A DNA stretch of 34,557 nucleotides from Siculibacillus lacustris (lineage in GTDB: Bacteria; Pseudomonadota; Alphaproteobacteria; Rhizobiales; Ancalomicrobiaceae). Below the pieces are notes generated by a model. That model was not told the origin of the DNA. It searched no databases and saw only the letters and a program-made list of their open reading frames with translations. The position numbers and the translations under genes are program-made. The stretch lies in NCBI RefSeq assembly GCF_004328075.1, contig NZ_SJFN01000015.1, forward strand, positions 79,457-114,013, in the 5' to 3' direction. This document shows, one piece after another, positions 1 to 8,115 of this stretch (positions are counted from its first letter, which is position 1; each line of letters opens with the position of its first letter).

Positions 1-234
1 GCGCGGGCGCTCGGGCGTCGCCGGGGTCGCCGGGGTCGCCGGGGTCGCCGTCGCGGCGGTCGCCGCGGGCGTGTCGGCGCGCGGTCGCGGGGCGCCGGAA
101 TGCCGGTCGGCCGGGGTTGCCGTGGTGGTCGCGGCGGCGGGCGGGGGCGCCTCCTGGGCGGCCACGAGGGCGGTCGACAGCAGCAGGGCGAGGCCGAGGC
201 CGGCGAGACGAGCGAGGGAATGCGACGGGTCCAT
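1..234 (-). CDS. Exported Pro/Ala/Thr-rich protein, 5' part only
   Basis: The frame opens at an ATG at 234 and stays open to the window edge (78 codons seen). A strong Shine-Dalgarno (GGAGGGGG) sits about 5 nt upstream. Residues 1-27 look like a signal peptide: a short polar start, a Leu/Ala hydrophobic core and a VAAQ end. The mature part begins with a Pro/Ala/Thr-rich low-complexity stretch that includes ATP-ATP-ATP repeats, which suggests a flexible linker between the export signal and a domain beyond the window. No function can be assigned. It lies downstream of ahpF on the same strand, separated by a hairpin at 343-384. Confidence 0.6.
   Translation of the reverse strand, partial: MDPSHSLARLAGLGLALLLSTALVAAQEAPPPAAATTTATPADRHSGAPRPRADTPAATAATATPATPATPATPERPR
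18..50. repeat. 9-bp tandem repeat (TCGCCGGGG x3 plus a partial copy)
   Basis: Three exact copies of TCGCCGGGG span 18-44 and a partial fourth follows to about 50. On the minus strand this codes the Ala-Thr-Pro triplet repeat of the exported protein at 1-234. Because the period is a multiple of three, copy-number change would lengthen or shorten the linker without a frameshift. Confidence 0.7.
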
Positions 235-342
235 GCGATCCCCCTCCGGCTCGGCGATCGTCGTGGGGATCGAGCCATGGAACGATGTCGGCCGTGCGAC
301 GGTCGAGGCCCGAGACTGCGACGAGTCCGCGTGGCTCGCAAG

Positions 343-384
343 ACGGAAACGGCGCGCCGAGGGGGCCCGGTGCGCCGTTTCCGT
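343..384 (-). terminator. Hairpin downstream of ahpF
   Basis: A perfect 13-bp inverted repeat (343-355 with 372-384) encloses a 16-nt GC-rich loop, 20 nt past the ahpF stop. On the minus strand no T-run follows, so it is either a weak intrinsic terminator or an mRNA 3'-end stabiliser between ahpF and the exported-protein gene. Confidence 0.5.
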
Positions 385-403
385 GTCGCCGAAGGGGAGG
401 ACC

Positions 404-1957
404 TCAGGCGCGGATCAGGTGGTCGAAGGCGGACAGTGCGGCGGTGGCGCCGGCGCCGACGGCGATGACGATCTGCTTGTAGGGCACGGTGGTGGCGTCG
501 CCGGCGGCGAAGACGCCGGGGATCGAGGTGGCGCCGCGGGTGTCGATCTCGATCTCCTTGCGGTTCGACAGGCGTACGGTGCCGTCCAGCCATTCGCTGT
601 TGGGCAGCAGGCCGATCTGCACGAAGATGCCTTCGAGGTCGACGCGGTGCAGTTCCTTGGTGGTGCGGTCCTCGTAGGTCAGGCCGGTCACCTTCTCGCC
701 GTTGCCGAGCACCTCGGTGGTGCGGGCCGAGACGTGGATGGTGACGTTGGCGAGGCTGCGCAGCTTGCGCTGCAGGACCTCGTCGGCGCGCAGCCTGGAA
801 TCGTATTCGATCAGCGTCACGTGGCCGACGATGCCGGCGAGGTCGATCGCCGCCTCGACCCCGGAATTGCCGCCGCCGATCACCGCGACGCGCTTGCCCT
901 TGAACAGCGGGCCGTCGCAATGGGGGCAGAAGCACACGCCCTTGGCCATGTATTCGGCCTCGCCGGGCACGCCCATCTGGCGCCAGCGGGCACCGGTGGC
1001 GAGGATCACCGTCTTGGAGCGCAGCGAGGCGCCGTTGGCCAGTTCGATCTCGATCGCGCCGCCCGGCGCCTTGGCCGGCACCAGGGCGGTGGCCTGCTGC
1101 AGGTTCATGACGTCGACGTCGTAGGTGCGGACGTGGTTCTCGAGCGCCGCGGCGAGCTTCGGGCCCTCGGTGTGGCCGACCGAGACGAAGTTCTCGATGG
1201 CCATGGTGTCGAGCACCTGGCCGCCGAAGCGCTGGGCGACGACGCCGGTGCGGATGCCCTTGCGCGCCGCATAGATCGCCGCGGCGGCGCCGGCCGGCCC
1301 ACCGCCGACCACCAGCACGTCGAACTCGTCCTTGGCGGCGATCTCGGTGGCGGCGCGATCGGCGGCGCCGGTGTCGAGCTTGGCGAGGAACTCCTCGACG
1401 CCCATCCGGCCCTGGCCGTAGGTCGCGCCGTTCAGGTGGACGGTCGGCACCGCCATGATCTTCTGGGCCTCGACCTCGGCCTGATACAGCGAGCCGTCGA
1501 CCATGGTGTGGCGGACGTTGGGATTGAGCGCGGCCATCAGGTTCAGCGACTGCACCACCTCGGGGCAGTTCTGGCAGGTCAACGACACATAGGTGACGAA
1601 GTCGAGGGGGCCGGTCAGGCCCTTCACCTGGGCGATCACCGCGTCGGAGACCTTGGGCGGGTAGCCGCTGGCTTGGAGCAGGGCGAGCACCAGGGAGGTG
1701 AACTCGTGGCCCATCGGCAGGCCGGCGAAGGTGATGCGGGCCGGCTCGCCGGGCTTGCCGACGGTGAAGGACGGGCGGCGGGCATCGGTGCCGTCGAAGG
1801 CGACATGGACCCGCGACGAGACCGAGGCGATGTCCTCGAGCAGGTCACGCATCTCGGCCGAGCGCGGGCCGCCCTCGAGCGAGGCGATCAGTTCGATCGG
1901 GCCGACGAGTTTCTCGAGGTAGGTCTTCAACTGGGCCTTGATGGCGGCGTCGAGCAT
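404..1957 (-). CDS. ahpF: Alkyl hydroperoxide reductase subunit F (AhpF)
   Basis: AhpF is a cytoplasmic flavoprotein that passes electrons from NADH to the peroxiredoxin AhpC. The 517-residue product is close to the usual ~520. The N-terminal tandem thioredoxin-fold domain (about 1-200) carries a CxxC at C128/C131. The FAD site GGGPAG is at 218-223. The C-terminal pyridine nucleotide-disulfide domain carries the CPHC redox pair at C344/C347, followed by DGPLF. Both disulfide centres are therefore intact. The ATG at 1957 has GGAGG about 5 nt upstream. It follows ahpC on the same strand after a 114-bp gap that holds a good terminator, so its expression may depend on read-through or its own promoter. 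Confidence 0.97.
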   Translation of the reverse strand: MLDAAIKAQLKTYLEKLVGPIELIASLEGGPRSAEMRDLLEDIASVSSRVHVAFDGTDARRPSFTVGKPGEPARITFAGLPMGHEFTSLVLALLQASGYPPKVSDAVIAQVKGLTGPLDFVTYVSLTCQNCPEVVQSLNLMAALNPNVRHTMVDGSLYQAEVEAQKIMAVPTVHLNGATYGQGRMGVEEFLAKLDTGAADRAATEIAAKDEFDVLVVGGGPAGAAAAIYAARKGIRTGVVAQRFGGQVLDTMAIENFVSVGHTEGPKLAAALENHVRTYDVDVMNLQQATALVPAKAPGGAIEIELANGASLRSKTVILATGARWRQMGVPGEAEYMAKGVCFCPHCDGPLFKGKRVAVIGGGNSGVEAAIDLAGIVGHVTLIEYDSRLRADEVLQRKLRSLANVTIHVSARTTEVLGNGEKVTGLTYEDRTTKELHRVDLEGIFVQIGLLPNSEWLDGTVRLSNRKEIEIDTRGATSIPGVFAAGDATTVPYKQIVIAVGAGATAALSAFDHLIRA

Positions 1958-1973
1958 GGGAACCTCCGAAGGA

Positions 1974-2024
1974 CGATTGCAAGGAAGAGGCGCCGGCGGG
2001 GACGGCGCCTCGTCTTCGCAATCG
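1974..2024 (-). other. Imperfect stem-loop in the ahpC-ahpF spacer
   Basis: An outer 7-bp stem (1974-1980 with 2018-2024) and an inner 8-bp stem (GAGGCGCC at 1987-1994 with GGCGCCTC at 2004-2011) can form one interrupted hairpin just upstream of the ahpF ribosome binding site. It may stabilise a processed ahpF mRNA or affect its translation; this is inferred from sequence only. Confidence 0.4.
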
Positions 2025-2026
2025 CG

Positions 2027-2065
2027 AAAAAAGGGGGGCGCCCGGAGCGCGAGGCTCCGGGCGCC
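2027..2065 (-). terminator. Rho-independent terminator after ahpC
   Basis: A perfect 12-bp GC-rich stem (2037-2048 with 2054-2065) has a 5-nt loop. On the minus strand it is followed by CCCC and then six T (2032-2027). It begins only 7 nt after the ahpC stop. It should stop most transcription before ahpF, giving more AhpC than AhpF. Confidence 0.85.
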
Positions 2066-2071
2066 GAGGGA

Positions 2072-2635
2072 TCAGATCTTGCCGACGAGGTCGAGCGACG
2101 GCGACAGGGTGGCTTCGCCCGGGGTCCACTTGGCGGGGCAGACCTCGCCCGGATGGGACGCGACGTACTGGGCGGCCTGGACCTTGCGGAGCAGCTCGCT
2201 GGCGTCGCGGCCGATGCCGAGGTCATGGATCTCGGCGACCTTGATCACGCCTTCCGGGTTGATCACGAAGGTGCCGCGCAGAGCGAGGCCGGCCTCTTCG
2301 ATCAGCACGTCGAAGTTGTTGGAGATGATGTGGGTCGGGTCGCCGACCATCGGATACTGGATCTTCTTGATGGTGTCCGAGGCGTCGTGCCAGGCCTTGT
2401 GGGTGAAGTGGGTGTCGGTCGACACCGAGTAGACTTCGACGCCGAGCTTCTTGAACTCGGGGTAGACGTCGGCGATGTCGCCGAGCTCGGTCGGGCAGAC
2501 GAAGGTGAAGTCGGCCGGGTAGAAGAACACGATCGACCACTTGCCCTTCAGATCGGCTTCGGTGATGTCCGAAAACTTGCCGTTGTGGTAGACGGTGGCG
2601 GTGAACGGCTTGATTTCGGTGTTGATCAGAGACAT
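2072..2635 (-). CDS. ahpC: Peroxiredoxin AhpC (alkyl hydroperoxide reductase subunit C)
   Basis: AhpC is a typical 2-Cys peroxiredoxin that reduces H2O2, organic peroxides and peroxynitrite and is recycled by AhpF. The product is 187 residues, the standard length. The peroxidatic cysteine is C47 in FVCPTE and the resolving cysteine is C166 in GEVCPAKW, matching the enterobacterial AhpC layout. The frame is open further upstream, but the ATG at 2635 gives the conserved MSLIN start and has AGGAG about 7 nt before it. It is divergent from oxyR across 495 bp, the classic arrangement for OxyR control. Confidence 0.97.
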   Translation of the reverse strand: MSLINTEIKPFTATVYHNGKFSDITEADLKGKWSIVFFYPADFTFVCPTELGDIADVYPEFKKLGVEVYSVSTDTHFTHKAWHDASDTIKKIQYPMVGDPTHIISNNFDVLIEEAGLALRGTFVINPEGVIKVAEIHDLGIGRDASELLRKVQAAQYVASHPGEVCPAKWTPGEATLSPSLDLVGKI

Positions 2636-3013
2636 CGCTTCACTCCTGGTTGATCGAAATACGTGTTCCGAAAAGCGACCGGCTCCGGCGACGAACGGCG
2701 GAGGGCCGCGGTATTGCAGACCGTCGATGCGAAGGGCCGATGACGGCTCCCGCCGGACCGATCGCCCGATCGGGCAGTCGGCTTCGGCAGGCCTCGGCAG
2801 ATTCGCCCGCCGCGGCCTCACCCTTCGCGTCCCCGCTTCGCGCGGCGACCACAGGGCCATGCCATCCGATCGCATCGGGTCGCAAAGCTCTGCGGGCCGT
2901 CTGTGGTGCAGGGGCCGCGATCGGAGCGAACCGCCCGATCGGCGCCTGCGCCGGGGTGGAGGGCCGAAGCCCGCCGGCATCCCGCAGTGCGGTAGACCCC
3001 GCGGAATGCCTGC
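2636..3013 (-). other. Long gene-free leader upstream of ahpC
   Basis: This is about 380 nt between the likely ahpC promoter and the ahpC start. The frames that cross it are Arg/Ala/Pro/Ser-rich, lack clear ribosome binding sites and resemble no family I recognise, so I call no gene. One minus-strand frame ends at 2640 in the ahpC Shine-Dalgarno region. A 10-bp palindrome CCCGATCGGG is at 2765-2774. If the promoter at 3014-3042 is the real one, the ahpC mRNA has an untranslated leader of roughly 370 nt. Confidence 0.4.
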
Positions 3014-3048
3014 ACACTAGACGGCGCTGAAATATCGATCAAATAGAT
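3014..3048 (-). promoter_or_regulatory. Candidate ahpC promoter with OxyR/LysR-type site
   Basis: This lies in an AT-rich island within GC-rich DNA. On the minus strand TTGATC (3042-3037) and TAGTGT (3019-3014) are separated by exactly 17 bp. A LysR-type dyad ATC-N9-GAT (3034-3048) overlaps the -35 element, where OxyR usually binds to recruit RNA polymerase. It lies about 85 bp upstream of oxyR, so it could also serve for autoregulation. Assignment rests on position and sequence pattern. Confidence 0.45.
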
Positions 3049-3130
3049 TATTTCTGTTATTTCAATCGGGCTCGCCGATGGCGCGGGCGGCGATCCGCGG
3101 GGGCGCGAGCCCGGCGGCGAAGGAGACGAA

Positions 3131-4048
3131 ATGAATCTGCGCGATCTGCAATATGTCCTGGCGGTGGCCGATCTCGGCCATTTCGGGCGCGCCGCCGAGG
3201 CCTGCCACGTGTCGCAACCGACCCTGTCGGGGCAGATTCTGAAGCTCGAGGAGGAGCTCGGGGTGCGAATCTTCGAGCGGGTCGGCCGCACGATCCGCGT
3301 CACGCCGGTCGGCGATCAGATCCTGGCGCAGGCCCGGCGGGCGGTTTCGGCCGCCGACGACATCACGGTGCTGGCGCGGGCGAGCCGCGATCCGCTGGCC
3401 GGGCCGCTGCGGCTCGGGGTGATTCCGACGCTGGCGCCCTACCTGATGCCCTTCGTGCTGCCGCTCGCCGCGGAAGCGCTGCCGGCCGCACCCTTGATGC
3501 TCTACGAGGACCTGACCGCCAATCTGCTCACCGCTCTCGCCGAAGGGCGGCTCGAGGCTGCGATCCTCGCCTCCCATCCCGGCGACGCGCGGCTGACCGA
3601 ACATCTGCTGTTCGACGAGCCGTTCTGGGTGGTGCTGCCGCCCGGCCATGCGCTCGCCGACAAGGCGTCGATCCGCGCCGAGGACCTCGACCCCAAGGCG
3701 CTCCTGCTGCTCGCCGACGGCCATTGCCTGCGCGATCAGGCGCTGGCGTTCTGCGGTCACCCCGATCGCGCCAATTCGGCCGGCGCCGACATCCGCGCCA
3801 CCAGCCTCGAGACGCTGTTGCACCTGACCGCCGCCAATTACGGCATCACCCTGATTCCGCGGCTGGCGGTCGGCAACGAGTTGGGGCTGATCGGCCGGCT
3901 GGTCGCCCGGCCGCTCGACGGTCCGCGCCATTTCCGCCGCGTCCGTCTGGTCCACCGCGCCAACACCCCGCGCGAACACGCGCTCGCCCTGCTCGCCGGC
4001 ATGATCCGCGACGGCGTGCCCGAAGGGGTCGAGCGGTTGGAGGGGTGA
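3131..4048 (+). CDS. oxyR: Hydrogen peroxide sensor OxyR (LysR family)
   Basis: OxyR is a LysR-type activator that senses H2O2 through a reversible disulfide. The product is 305 residues. The N-terminal winged helix-turn-helix (about 1-60) begins MNLRDLQYVLAV and includes SQPTLSGQI. The redox motif GHCLRDQ followed by FC places cysteines at 199 and 208, the same numbers as in E. coli OxyR, so peroxide sensing looks intact. The ATG at 3131 has GAAGGAG upstream. It diverges from ahpC and converges on the GT25 gene with a 3-bp gap and no terminator between them. Confidence 0.96.
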   Translation: MNLRDLQYVLAVADLGHFGRAAEACHVSQPTLSGQILKLEEELGVRIFERVGRTIRVTPVGDQILAQARRAVSAADDITVLARASRDPLAGPLRLGVIPTLAPYLMPFVLPLAAEALPAAPLMLYEDLTANLLTALAEGRLEAAILASHPGDARLTEHLLFDEPFWVVLPPGHALADKASIRAEDLDPKALLLLADGHCLRDQALAFCGHPDRANSAGADIRATSLETLLHLTAANYGITLIPRLAVGNELGLIGRLVARPLDGPRHFRRVRLVHRANTPREHALALLAGMIRDGVPEGVERLEG

Positions 4049-4051
4049 AAT

Positions 4052-4888
4052 TCAGCCGTCGGCCCGCTCCCCGAACGCCACTTCGCCATAGGTCAGATCG
4101 ACGGTCTTCGAGCGGGCCATCTGGCGCAGGGTGCGCAGGGCGTCGGCGAGGCGGTGGCGGGCGGCGCGGGTGGCGAAGCGCAGGCGGCCGAGGAGGCCGC
4201 GGTATTTCGCCTGATCGGGGGCGGCGGCGGCGCGGCGCAAGGGTGCGGCGACGTCGGTCGCCAGACGCAGGGCGCCGTCGGGGTCGCGCTTCATCTCCTG
4301 GATGGCCACCGCCGGCACCAGCTGGCCGACCCGGAATTGGGGCAGAACCCGGAGGCGCGGATCGAACAGCACTTCGTCCATCGCATGGGTGAAGGCGGCG
4401 GGATCGATCGCGGCGAAACGTTCGGCGTAGGCCCGCGACACGACATAGGCGGCCGAGCCGTTGTGGCGGAACCGGAGCTCGTGCACCGCATGACCGGGGC
4501 CGGCGCTCGCGCCGCGGCCGCGCAGGAAGACGCGGGTGCGGAAGGTCTCGAGCTTGACGAGGTCGGTGCCGGCCGGGATCCAGTCGGAGCCGGCGAGCAG
4601 GCGGCGGGCGGCATCGGCGAGGAACACGTCGTCTTCGAGCACCACCGCCCAAGGCGCGCCGGAGGCGAGGAATCGTCGGTGGCTTTCCTGGTGCGACAGG
4701 GTGCAGCCGAGGGCGCCGGGGGCGAGATGGCGGTTGGCGATGCCGGCTCTGGCGATCGCCGCGGCGTCGACCGCGTCGATGCGCTCGAAGGCGAGGCCGA
4801 GGCGACCGAGCTCGGCTTCCATGTGGGCGAGCCGGTCGGTCCGCGCGGCGAGATTGATCACGTAGATCGGCAGCGGCGGCGGCGTCAC
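4052..4888 (-). CDS. Glycosyltransferase family 25 (LPS/glycan biosynthesis)
   Basis: GT25 enzymes usually add galactose or related sugars to lipooligosaccharide. The 278-residue product starts with PIYVINLAARTDR (family: I-V-N-L...R...R), has GCTLSH at 61-66 and the acidic LEDD at 84-87, the likely metal/nucleotide-sugar site. The C-terminus is Arg-rich and basic, suited to membrane association. The start is a GTG at 4888 that overlaps the stop of the upstream GT10 gene by 4 bp (GTGA), so the two genes are translationally coupled. Donor and acceptor cannot be read from the sequence; a role in the same glycan as the GDP-sugar genes is inferred from position. Confidence 0.85.
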   Translation of the reverse strand: MTPPPLPIYVINLAARTDRLAHMEAELGRLGLAFERIDAVDAAAIARAGIANRHLAPGALGCTLSHQESHRRFLASGAPWAVVLEDDVFLADAARRLLAGSDWIPAGTDLVKLETFRTRVFLRGRGASAGPGHAVHELRFRHNGSAAYVVSRAYAERFAAIDPAAFTHAMDEVLFDPRLRVLPQFRVGQLVPAVAIQEMKRDPDGALRLATDVAAPLRRAAAAPDQAKYRGLLGRLRFATRAARHRLADALRTLRQMARSKTVDLTYGEVAFGERADG

Positions 4889-5883
4889 TTTGGAAAGATC
4901 CTGCGCTTCAGGCGGCGCCAACCGACCTTCAGCCGCTTGGTGAGCGGCGCGAAGGCCTCGTTGGGGTGGAGAGGGGCGGGCGCGCGGACCGGGGGCGTGG
5001 CGTCGAGCCGGCCGAGCACATCGGTCAGGCGGGCGAAGATGTTGGCGCGATCCATCACCGCGACGCGGGCCTCGGCGATCGCCGCGAGCCGCCGGGCGTC
5101 GACCGGCGCGTCGAGGGCGGCGATCACCCGTTCGATGGCGTCGGGGGCGGCGAGGTCGAAGCGCACCATCGAATCGGCCGGGAAATAACGCTCGATGTCG
5201 CGGCAGCCGGAGAAGATCGGCAGCGCCCAGCCGAGGTAGGAATCGGTGATCTTCTCGGTGAAGAAGCCGTCCTCGTCGTTGTTCTCGATCACCAGATGGT
5301 GGCTGTAGGGCAGGATCGCTTCGGCCTTGTCGTCGATCTCGCGGAAGCCGCGGCCGAGGAGGTCGAAACGGTCGCCGAGGCGGTCGGCGAGCGCCCGGAC
5401 GAAGTCGACGCGGGCGCGGTGTTTGGGCAGCCAGCTCTTGGTCGAGATCACCGCCGACAGGCGGTGATGCTTGATCCCGAGCGGCAGATCGCGCAGGCCC
5501 GCCCAGTCCCAACGCGACGGGTAGGTCGCGGCGGTGCTGGTCATGTCGAGGCCGATCTGCCAGGGGTGGCCGACGTCGGAGACGATCTGTCGACTCTGGA
5601 AACCGGCAATGGCGACCGGCGAGATCACCAGGCCGAACTGGCGCAGGAAGCCGGGGCGATAGACCTTGATGCCCGGCGGTTCGGTGATCACCAGGGCGCG
5701 GCGGTCGCGCGGCAGATCGCTCACCACAGCCGTCTTGAGCTCGTCGTAGACCACCAGCCAGTCGGCGCCGGGACCGGCGTCGTTGAGGCGGTAGCGCCAG
5801 CCGTGCCAATCGCCGTCGCCGCCCGGCGTCTGGCGCAGCCAGGGGGTGCGGTCGTGGAGCGTCATGAAGGCGATCTGCGGCAT
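4885..5883 (-). CDS. GT10-type fucosyltransferase-like glycosyltransferase
   Basis: The product is 332 residues. The C-terminal half (about 190-230) has the GT10 signature: a Tyr, [15 protein letters not shown], a short helix, then LPIFSGC. In GT10 alpha-1,3/1,4-fucosyltransferases this region binds the GDP-sugar. The start ATG at 5883 gives [11 protein letters not shown]; its Shine-Dalgarno is weak, and an in-frame Met six codons on is an alternative. It is divergent from gmd (212-bp spacer) and coupled to GT25. The donor is probably the GDP-L-sugar made by the adjacent genes; because those look like a colitose pathway, the enzyme may transfer colitose (3-deoxy-L-fucose). That last step is inference. 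Confidence 0.8.
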   Translation of the reverse strand: MPQIAFMTLHDRTPWLRQTPGGDGDWHGWRYRLNDAGPGADWLVVYDELKTAVVSDLPRDRRALVITEPPGIKVYRPGFLRQFGLVISPVAIAGFQSRQIVSDVGHPWQIGLDMTSTAATYPSRWDWAGLRDLPLGIKHHRLSAVISTKSWLPKHRARVDFVRALADRLGDRFDLLGRGFREIDDKAEAILPYSHHLVIENNDEDGFFTEKITDSYLGWALPIFSGCRDIERYFPADSMVRFDLAAPDAIERVIAALDAPVDARRLAAIAEARVAVMDRANIFARLTDVLGRLDATPPVRAPAPLHPNEAFAPLTKRLKVGWRRLKRRIFPK

Positions 5884-6095
5884 CGCGGCTCGGGTCCCTG
5901 CGGGAGAACGGACGGGACCGGTTCCGGCCGGTTCCGCCCGCGTTCCATACGACGAAAGCGCGCGCCGGTCGACGGGGACGCCCCGACCGACGCCCACCGC
6001 CGGCTATGGCCCTGCCGCCGGGCTTGGTCTATGAGTTCCGGCCAGCGGGACGGGACGGCGGGGCTGTGCGCCGCGGGGTCGAAAGCAGAGGCGGA

Positions 6096-7160
6096 ATGAC
6101 CAAGATCGCGCTCATCACCGGGGTCACCGGTCAGGACGGGGCCTACCTCGCCGAGCTCCTGCTCGCCAAGGGCTACGTCGTCCACGGCATCAAGCGCCGG
6201 GCGTCGTCGCTGAACAGCCAGCGCATCGACCACATCTTCACCGACCCGCACGATCCCAACGGCCGCTTCCATCTGCACTACGGCGACATGACGGATTCGA
6301 CCAATCTGATCCGCATCGTCCAGACCGTGCAGCCCGACGAGATCTACAATCTCGCCGCCCAGAGCCACGTCCGGGTCAGTTTCGAGACCCCCGAATACAC
6401 CGCCAATGCCGACGGCATCGGCACGCTGCGGCTGCTCGAGGCGATCCGCATCCTCGGAATGGAGTCGAAGACGCGCTTCTATCAGGCCTCGACCTCGGAG
6501 CTCTACGGGCTCGTCCAAGAGGTGCCGCAGCGCGAATCGACGCCGTTCTATCCGCGCAGCCCCTATGCCGCGGCCAAGCTCTACGCCTATTGGATCACCG
6601 TGAACTACCGCGAGGCCTATGGCCTGCACGCCTCCAACGGCATCCTGTTCAATCACGAGAGCCCGATCCGCGGCGAGACCTTCGTCACCCGCAAGATCAC
6701 CCGGGCAGTGGCGGCGATCCGCAACGGCGCCCAGGACCGCATGTGGCTCGGCAATCTCGATGCCCAGCGCGACTGGGGCCACGCCCGCGACTATGTCGAG
6801 GGCATGTGGCGGATCGTCCAGCAGCCGACCGGCGACGACTTCGTGCTGGCGACCGGCGAGACCCATACGGTGCGCGAATTCGTCGAGCGGGCCTTCGCCC
6901 ACATCGGCGTGACCATCGCCTGGCGCGGCACCGGCGTCGAGGAGATCGGCTTCGATGCGGCGACCGGGCGGACGCTGGTCGAGATCGATCCGCGCCATTT
7001 CCGCCCGACCGAGGTCGAGATGCTGATCGGCGACGCCTCGAAGGCCGAGCGGATGCTCGGCTGGCGGCCGACCACCCGCTTCTCCGAACTGGTCACCGAG
7101 ATGATGGAGGCCGACCTCGCCGCGGCGGCGACGGCGGCGGCCGGCCGGCACGAGGGGTGA
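6096..7160 (+). CDS. gmd: GDP-mannose 4,6-dehydratase
   Basis: Gmd converts GDP-D-mannose to GDP-4-keto-6-deoxy-D-mannose, the shared precursor of GDP-fucose, GDP-colitose, GDP-perosamine and GDP-rhamnose. The 354-residue product has the Rossmann motif [10 protein letters not shown] near the N-terminus, the STSELYG segment with catalytic Thr/Glu, and [12 protein letters not shown] with the Tyr-x3-Lys pair. NHESP and RGETFVTRK are also family-typical. The ATG at 6096 is preceded by AGAGGCGGA. It is the first gene of a tight three-gene operon (4-bp gap to the next gene). Confidence 0.96.
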   Translation: MTKIALITGVTGQDGAYLAELLLAKGYVVHGIKRRASSLNSQRIDHIFTDPHDPNGRFHLHYGDMTDSTNLIRIVQTVQPDEIYNLAAQSHVRVSFETPEYTANADGIGTLRLLEAIRILGMESKTRFYQASTSELYGLVQEVPQRESTPFYPRSPYAAAKLYAYWITVNYREAYGLHASNGILFNHESPIRGETFVTRKITRAVAAIRNGAQDRMWLGNLDAQRDWGHARDYVEGMWRIVQQPTGDDFVLATGETHTVREFVERAFAHIGVTIAWRGTGVEEIGFDAATGRTLVEIDPRHFRPTEVEMLIGDASKAERMLGWRPTTRFSELVTEMMEADLAAAATAAAGRHEG

Positions 7161-7164
7161 GGCG

Positions 7165-8115
7165 ATGCGGGTTCTTCTGACCGGCGGCAACGGGCTCGTC
7201 GGGCGGGCGCTGCGGCGGGTTCTCGCCGAGGGTGCCGCCGACTGGCGTCTCGATGCGCCGGGCCGCGGCGAGCTCGATCTGCTCGATCAGCGCGCGGTCG
7301 CCGCGCATTTCGCGGCCCATGCCTACGATCTGGTGATCCATGCCGCGGCGACGGTCGGCGGCATCCGCGCCAACATCGCGCATCCCACCGCCTTCCTCGC
7401 CGAAAACGCCCTGATGAACACCCTGGTGATCGAAGGTGCGCGCAAGGCCGGGGTGCCGCGGTTCCTGTTCCTCGGCTCGTCCTGCATGTATCCGAAGGAT
7501 CTCGGCCGGCCGCTCGCCGAAGCCGACATGCTGACCGCGCCGCTGGAGCCGACCAACGAAGGTTATGCGCTGTCGAAGATCCTCGGGGTGCGTCACTGCG
7601 AGGCGATCGCCCGCGAGCACGGCCTCGCTTATCGCTCGATCGTGCCCTGCAACCTCTACGGTCCCGACGACCATTTCGACGCGGCGCGCGGCCATCTGGT
7701 GGCGGCGGCGCTGCTCAAGATGCACCAGGCGCGCGAAACCGGCGCCGAGACGGTGACGATCTGGGGCGACGGTCTGGCGCGGCGCGAGTTCCTCTATGTC
7801 GACGATCTCGCGCGGTTCATCGCCGCCTGGGGCGGACGCCTCGCCGAACTGCCGCCGATGCTCAACGTCGGGGTCGGCGACGACCACGCGGTCAACGACT
7901 ATTACGCCGTGGCGGCCGAGGTGGTCGGCTGGTCGGGGCGCTTCGTCCACGATCTCGACGCGCCGGTCGGCATGATGCGCAAGCTGATGGACGTGTCGCA
8001 GGTCCAGGCGCTCGGCTGGCGGGCGATGACGCCGCTCGCCCAGGGCATGCGCGCCGCCTATCGCGGCTTCGTCGCCCAACTCTCCCGTCAGACCTCCGAG
8101 GACGCTCCCCGATGA
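7165..8115 (+). CDS. GDP-L-colitose synthase (ColC-type) or GDP-L-fucose synthase (Fcl-type) epimerase/reductase
   Basis: This SDR-family enzyme (316 residues) epimerises and reduces a GDP-4-keto-6-deoxy sugar with NADPH. It has GGNGLVG at 7-13, SSCMYP with catalytic Ser/Cys at 105-107, Tyr134/Lys138 in YALSK, and a conserved His at 177. Overall it resembles Fcl/WcaG. In the C-terminal substrate region it has PVGMMRK (267-273), where, as I recall them, Fcl proteins usually have PDG...RK. With a ColD-type gene directly downstream (ATGA overlap), ColC, which acts on the 3-deoxy intermediate to give GDP-L-colitose, is the better guess. Fcl, or activity on both substrates, is not excluded. Confidence 0.85.
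   Translation: MRVLLTGGNGLVGRALRRVLAEGAADWRLDAPGRGELDLLDQRAVAAHFAAHAYDLVIHAAATVGGIRANIAHPTAFLAENALMNTLVIEGARKAGVPRFLFLGSSCMYPKDLGRPLAEADMLTAPLEPTNEGYALSKILGVRHCEAIAREHGLAYRSIVPCNLYGPDDHFDAARGHLVAAALLKMHQARETGAETVTIWGDGLARREFLYVDDLARFIAAWGGRLAELPPMLNVGVGDDHAVNDYYAVAAEVVGWSGRFVHDLDAPVGMMRKLMDVSQVQALGWRAMTPLAQGMRAAYRGFVAQLSRQTSEDAPR

Noticed and set aside
71-2653. Very long plus-strand open frame antisense to ahpF and ahpC
   Set aside because: It mirrors the codon bias of the real minus-strand genes; the product is Gly/Val/Asp-rich with no domain, and ahpF/ahpC are certain.
2640-3017. 125-codon minus-strand frame in the ahpC leader
   Set aside because: It starts with GTG without a ribosome site, lies partly upstream of the predicted transcription start, and is Arg/Ala/Ser/Pro-rich without any domain.
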